From: Pseudomonadota bacterium
GTDB taxonomy: Bacteria; Pseudomonadota; Alphaproteobacteria; Caulobacterales; Caulobacteraceae
Direction: 5' to 3'
Assembly (NCBI GenBank): GCA_020161365.1
Contig: JAIUNU010000001.1
Coordinates: 62,001-126,000, forward strand
DNA length: 64,000 bases
The position numbers were made by a program, and so were the translations under genes. Every line of letters begins with the position of its first letter. Positions within the stretch are counted from its first letter, which is position 1. Positions 60,724-64,000 of the stretch are shown here, piece by piece. The notes beneath the pieces are model-generated. The model was not told the origin of the DNA, made no database searches, and saw only the letters and a program-made list of their open reading frames with translations.

Positions 60724-62188
60724 CATCCTGCTCTTCCTGGGGAAGGCCAATATCGCGCTCGCGGCGGCCGTGCTTCTAGTGCTGGCGCTGCGAAGGCCGG
60801 TCCGCAAGGCGTTCGGCGCACAAAGCGCCTACGCGCTATGGCTGATCGCGCCGCTCTCGATCGTCGCCCTGCTGATCCCGCCACGAACCATCATGCTGCC
60901 AGCGCCAACCGGCCCGGCGGCGGCCGCAACGACGCCGCTGCAGTCCTCGACCGCGCGCCCGCCGGAGCCGGTGGCGCAGAAGCACTCCGATCGCTCATCG
61001 CCAAGCCTCCCCATTGCCGAGAGTTTGCTGACGTTGTGGTTGGTCGTGGCGGGCGGCGGCCTCCTGTTGCAAGCCGAGCGGCAACGTCGGTTCGTTCGCG
61101 GCCTGGGCGCGTTGAACATTGCCGATGAACCCCGCCTGCTGCGTTCAGAGAAGCCTGGGGTCGGCCCCGCCGTTATCGGCGCCCTGACGCCCCGCGTCGT
61201 CCTGCCCGCCGATTTCCACCTGCGATACACCGCCGAGGAACAGGCGCTGATCCTGGCTCACGAGCGCAACCATCTCGCTGTCGGAGACGCGCAGATCAAC
61301 GCACTGGTCACGGGCCTACAGTGCCTCTTCTGGCTCAATCCCATCGTCCATCTGGGCGCGGCCGCGCTGCGCGTCGATCAGGAGATCGCCTGTGACGAAG
61401 CCGTGCTCGCCCGCCACCCAACGACCCGCCGCGCCTATGGCGAAGCCATGCTGAAGACCCAGCTGGCCGCCTGCGCTCCCCCCCTGGGCTGCCATTGGCC
61501 AGCCTCCGCCAACAAACAATTGAAGGAGCGTTTCATCATGCTCGCGCACCACCACACCGATCGTCGACGTCATCTGGCCGGGGCCGCCGCCGTGGTGCTG
61601 CTCAGCCTGAGCGGCGCCGCCGCGACCTGGGCCGCGCAGCCCGCCCGCATCGTGCAACAACCAGCCGAAGACGCCCGTCGCGCCGTGTCCCGCCACCTGG
61701 GCCAGCCGCTGTTCGACGCGGTCCGCCGCCACGACCTGGGAAGCGTTCGTGAGCTGATCGCGCTCGGCGCCAACGTCAATTACATCTCGCGGGGCGACGG
61801 CTCCCCGTTGATCGAAGCCGCCAGGACCGGCCAGGCCGAGGCGGTCAAAGCGCTCCTCGCCGCCGGCGCCGATCCCAGCCTAGCCGTGCGCGGCGACGGC
61901 GACCCGCTGATCCAGGCCTCTCAGGCCGGCCGTCTCGATATCGTCCGCGCCCTGGTCGAGAGCGGCGCGAACGTGGAATCCTTCGTGCCCGGCGACGAAA
62001 CGCCCCTGATCGGCGCTGCGCGCCGGGGCGACCTCGCGGTCGTGAAGTATCTCGTCGAGCGTGGCGCTGACGTGAACCGCGCGGTGCTGGCCAATCCAGG
62101 CGAGATGCGGTCTCCGCTCGGCATGGCCCGCAAGAACGGGCACGGCGCGGTCGTGGCCTATCTGATGGGCCGCGGCGCTCGTAGCTAA
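60713..62188 (+). CDS. BlaR1-like M56 metalloprotease fused to ankyrin repeats
   Basis: A 491-residue membrane protein. Helices at about 8-27 and 38-56 are followed by a Pro/Ser-rich loop (60-98) and a helix at about 101-121. Next is the M56 zinc protease domain: HERNH (183-187), with Glu224 in VDQEIACDEAV as third ligand, and a further helix (about 287-306). Instead of the penicillin-binding sensor of BlaR1, residues 331-490 form four to five ankyrin repeats (DGSPLIEAARTGQAEAVKAL, GDPLIQASQAGRLDIVRALV, ETPLIGAARRGDLAVVKYLV), each ending in an (A/S)GA(D/N) turn. If the helix count is right they lie outside the cytoplasm. It is coupled to the BlaI gene. The signal sensed is unknown. Confidence 0.9.
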   Translation: MASDILLFLGKANIALAAAVLLVLALRRPVRKAFGAQSAYALWLIAPLSIVALLIPPRTIMLPAPTGPAAAATTPLQSSTARPPEPVAQKHSDRSSPSLPIAESLLTLWLVVAGGGLLLQAERQRRFVRGLGALNIADEPRLLRSEKPGVGPAVIGALTPRVVLPADFHLRYTAEEQALILAHERNHLAVGDAQINALVTGLQCLFWLNPIVHLGAAALRVDQEIACDEAVLARHPTTRRAYGEAMLKTQLAACAPPLGCHWPASANKQLKERFIMLAHHHTDRRRHLAGAAAVVLLSLSGAAATWAAQPARIVQQPAEDARRAVSRHLGQPLFDAVRRHDLGSVRELIALGANVNYISRGDGSPLIEAARTGQAEAVKALLAAGADPSLAVRGDGDPLIQASQAGRLDIVRALVESGANVESFVPGDETPLIGAARRGDLAVVKYLVERGADVNRAVLANPGEMRSPLGMARKNGHGAVVAYLMGRGARS

Positions 62189-62206
62189 GGGCTCTAAATC
62201 AGATAG

Positions 62207-62259
62207 CTAGAGCGTGAGAACAGCCGAAACCGGTTTCCACTTTCGGCCTCACGCTCTAG
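62207..62259. repeat. Palindromic repeat CTAGAGCGTGAG...CTCACGCTCTAG
   Basis: Outer arms of 12 bases (62207-62218, 62248-62259) pair perfectly, and inside them GCCGAAA (62223-62229) pairs with TTTCGGC (62241-62247) around CCGGTTTCCAC. It has the same CTAGAGC/GCTCTAG ends as the element at 2120-2162. It probably terminates the protease transcript and belongs to a dispersed repeat family. Confidence 0.7.
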
Positions 62260-62326
62260 CCCGCCCGACGCGCGGCCGGGCCGCGCGCACGCCTCTCCTC
62301 CCTGAAAATCAGCGAGTTTTTCAACG

Positions 62327-63856
62327 ATGGCGATCATCGACGCCCGAACTTTGCCTGACGCCAGCCCCCTTGAGGCCGATATGGTGATCATCGGCGGCGG
62401 CCTGGCCGGAATAACCCTGGCAAGAGAGCTGGCCGGCGGCCCCTTGAAGGTCATTGTCCTGGAAAGCGGCGGCCTTGAAATCGAGCCCGAGACCCAGGCG
62501 CTCTATGCCGGCTCCTGCGTGCAGAAGGCCGACGGCGCGAAGGACCGCCCTCTGGACAGTTATCCGGCCCAGTCGCGCATTCGCGCCCTTGGCGGCTCCG
62601 GGCACGTCTGGGGCGGCAAGTGCGGTCCGCTGGATCCGGCCGACTTCGCCGAACGCCCCTGGATTCCGTACAGCGGCTGGCCCGTCACGCGCGCACAGAT
62701 GCAGGACTACTACGACCGGGCCTGCGACCTGCTGGAGATCGACCGCTTTCCCCTGGAGTGGCCGACCCCGACGGACCAAGCCTTGCAGCCTCTGGCGCTT
62801 GACGATGAGGACGGGTTCTTCCCCGCCCCGCGCGTGTTCACCCGCATCTCGGGTCGAACGGACAAGCCGGCGTTCGACCGCTTTCGCACCCAGTTCGCCG
62901 AAGCGCCGAACATTACGGTCTATCTCTACGCCAACGTCATCCGGATTCGACGGGAGGGCGACGTCGTCACAGGCTTGGACGTGGCCTGCCTCGATGGCAA
63001 ACGCCACACAGCCAAGGCCGCGCGATACGTGCTGGCGACCGGCGGCATCGAGAACGTCCGCCTGCTGCTGGCCTCCGAAAATCTTGGCAATCGCCATGAT
63101 CTCGTCGGTCGTTTCTTTCAGGGACACCTGACCTACTCCAACGACAGCGACACCCAGCGCGAGGGCTCAACCTTCGCCGCGTCCAGGGCCGCGCCTCTGG
63201 ATCTCTATGCGACTGCGCAACGATTCGAGCCGCACTGCGTGATCGGCGCCGGCCTGCCGGCGCAGAAGCGAATGAAAACGGGCAACTTTACCGCCACGCT
63301 TTTCCGCGCGAACTTCTCGAACGCAGACGCCACGGTTGGGGCGGACACCCAGACTTTGGCGAAGACGGCGACCAAGCTGGACCAGGGCCAAGAACAGTCA
63401 AACCTGCTCGGCTTCTTCGCCATGACCGAGCACTTTCCCAACCCCGATAGCCGGATCACCCTGGACCCTAGCCAGAGAGACGCGCTGGGCATGCCGCGGG
63501 TGCGCTTGACCTGGGTTCATGGTCGAAAGGACCATGAAGATCTGGAGCGTTCCATCGACGGGCTCGCCAACGCCTTGGGCGCGTCCGGCGAGGGGCGCCT
63601 TTGCTGGTCGCTCCGACGCGATGAACTGCTGGCCGTGTCCAGCGCCTCGCGTCACCACATGGGGACGACGCGAATGCACCGGGATCCGCGACAGGGCGTC
63701 GTCGACAGCAACGGACGGCTGCATGAAGCTCGCAACCTCTATGTCGCCGGCAGTTCGGTGTTTCCGACCTCCGGGATCGTCAACCCGACCCTCACCATCC
63801 TGGCCCTGACCCTTCGCCTGGCCGATCACCTCAAGTCCGAAAAGAAGGCCGCCTGA
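62327..63856 (+). CDS. GMC family FAD-dependent oxidoreductase
   Basis: A 509-residue flavoenzyme. The Rossmann FAD site is VIIGGGLAGITLARELAGG (residues 20-38), and RIRALGGSGHVWGGKCGPLD lies around the flavin. The GMC C-terminal domain ends with SSASRHHMGTTRM, GVVDSNGRLHEARNLYVAGS and SGIVNPTLTILALTLRLADH; HH and the Asn in GIVNP are the expected catalytic pair. No signal peptide is present. The next gene begins with a Tat signal and could encode a small gluconate-2-dehydrogenase subunit 3-like partner, which would carry this enzyme to the periplasm. The substrate (sugar or alcohol) is unknown. Confidence 0.9.
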   Translation: MAIIDARTLPDASPLEADMVIIGGGLAGITLARELAGGPLKVIVLESGGLEIEPETQALYAGSCVQKADGAKDRPLDSYPAQSRIRALGGSGHVWGGKCGPLDPADFAERPWIPYSGWPVTRAQMQDYYDRACDLLEIDRFPLEWPTPTDQALQPLALDDEDGFFPAPRVFTRISGRTDKPAFDRFRTQFAEAPNITVYLYANVIRIRREGDVVTGLDVACLDGKRHTAKAARYVLATGGIENVRLLLASENLGNRHDLVGRFFQGHLTYSNDSDTQREGSTFAASRAAPLDLYATAQRFEPHCVIGAGLPAQKRMKTGNFTATLFRANFSNADATVGADTQTLAKTATKLDQGQEQSNLLGFFAMTEHFPNPDSRITLDPSQRDALGMPRVRLTWVHGRKDHEDLERSIDGLANALGASGEGRLCWSLRRDELLAVSSASRHHMGTTRMHRDPRQGVVDSNGRLHEARNLYVAGSSVFPTSGIVNPTLTILALTLRLADHLKSEKKAA

Positions 63857-63857
63857 C

Positions 63858-64000
63858 ATGAGCACCCGACGCGATCTTCTGACCGCTCTTATCGCTTTGG
63901 CCGCAGCGCCCGGGCTGGGTGTCGTTGCGGCGCCCTTCTCCGACCTTGATCGCGACGCGGTGCGCCGCATCGGTCAGGCTTGGCGCGACAGCCACCCCGG
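63858..64000 (+). CDS. Tat-exported protein, partial, possible dehydrogenase small subunit
   Basis: The gene starts at ATG 63858, one base after the oxidoreductase stop codon, and runs off the window. It encodes MSTRRDLLTALIALAAAPGL, a twin-arginine signal (TRRDLL), then VVAAPFSDLDRDAVRRIGQA. The position behind a GMC oxidoreductase and the Tat signal fit the gluconate 2-dehydrogenase subunit 3 family, but only 47 residues are visible, so the assignment is tentative. Confidence 0.6.
   Translation, partial: MSTRRDLLTALIALAAAPGLGVVAAPFSDLDRDAVRRIGQAWRDSHP

Overview
The window is a gene-dense, GC-rich stretch of chromosome from an alphaproteobacterium. Gene content and order fit Caulobacter (C. 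vibrioides/crescentus or a close relative). This rests on the pepA | lptF-lptG-lptD-surA-pdxA-rsmA block, the fabD-fabG-acpP-fabF-mltG-yicC-gmk block, a TonB-dependent receptor and general gene recall; no database comparison was made. No rRNA, tRNA, insertion sequence, integrase, phage gene or CRISPR array was seen.

Layout. 1-11.6 kb: Ppx/GppA phosphatase, a small membrane protein, a class C beta-lactamase-like hydrolase, RNase D, purM-purN, DedA, PRC-barrel and DUF1275 proteins, ndk diverging from an ABC-F ATPase, and a c-type cytochrome. 11.7-27.2 kb: a MASE1 hybrid histidine kinase; pepA-holC-I78 lipoprotein on the minus strand, diverging from the plus-strand outer-membrane assembly and vitamin/rRNA series lptF-lptG-lptD-surA-pdxA-rsmA; then an HWE histidine kinase and small membrane proteins. 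27.2-33.7 kb: minus-strand fatty acid synthesis and envelope genes (fabD, fabG, acpP, fabF, mltG, yicC, gmk), with a decayed gene fragment between fabG and acpP. 33.8-41.3 kb: exported peroxiredoxin, membrane-anchored AraC regulator with a fatty acid hydroxylase/sterol desaturase, the rpsF-rpsR-rplI ribosomal operon, and a TonB receptor. 41.4-50.3 kb: dnaB, marC, alr, radA-cvpA-purF, a bile-acid-symporter-like carrier and an SDR. 50.3-55.4 kb: minus-strand der, bamB, a TPR membrane protein and panB.

55.4-64 kb is the most unusual part. Two copies of one cassette sit side by side (juxtamembrane-motif membrane protein, ECF sigma factor, small one- or two-pass membrane protein that probably acts as anti-sigma). 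Next come HAD phosphatase, ArsC-like and RNA 2',3'-cyclic phosphodiesterase genes, then a BlaI-type repressor with two visible operators driving an M56 metalloprotease whose sensor end is replaced by ankyrin repeats. The window ends in a GMC oxidoreductase and the start of its probable Tat-exported partner.

How the genes work together: LptF/G and LptD, SurA and BamB all serve outer-membrane biogenesis. FabD/FabG/AcpP/FabF supply acyl chains. PurM/PurN/PurF serve IMP synthesis. Many genes overlap by 1-11 bases, which indicates translational coupling. Several starts needed correction from the longest open frame, including a probable CTG start for panB.
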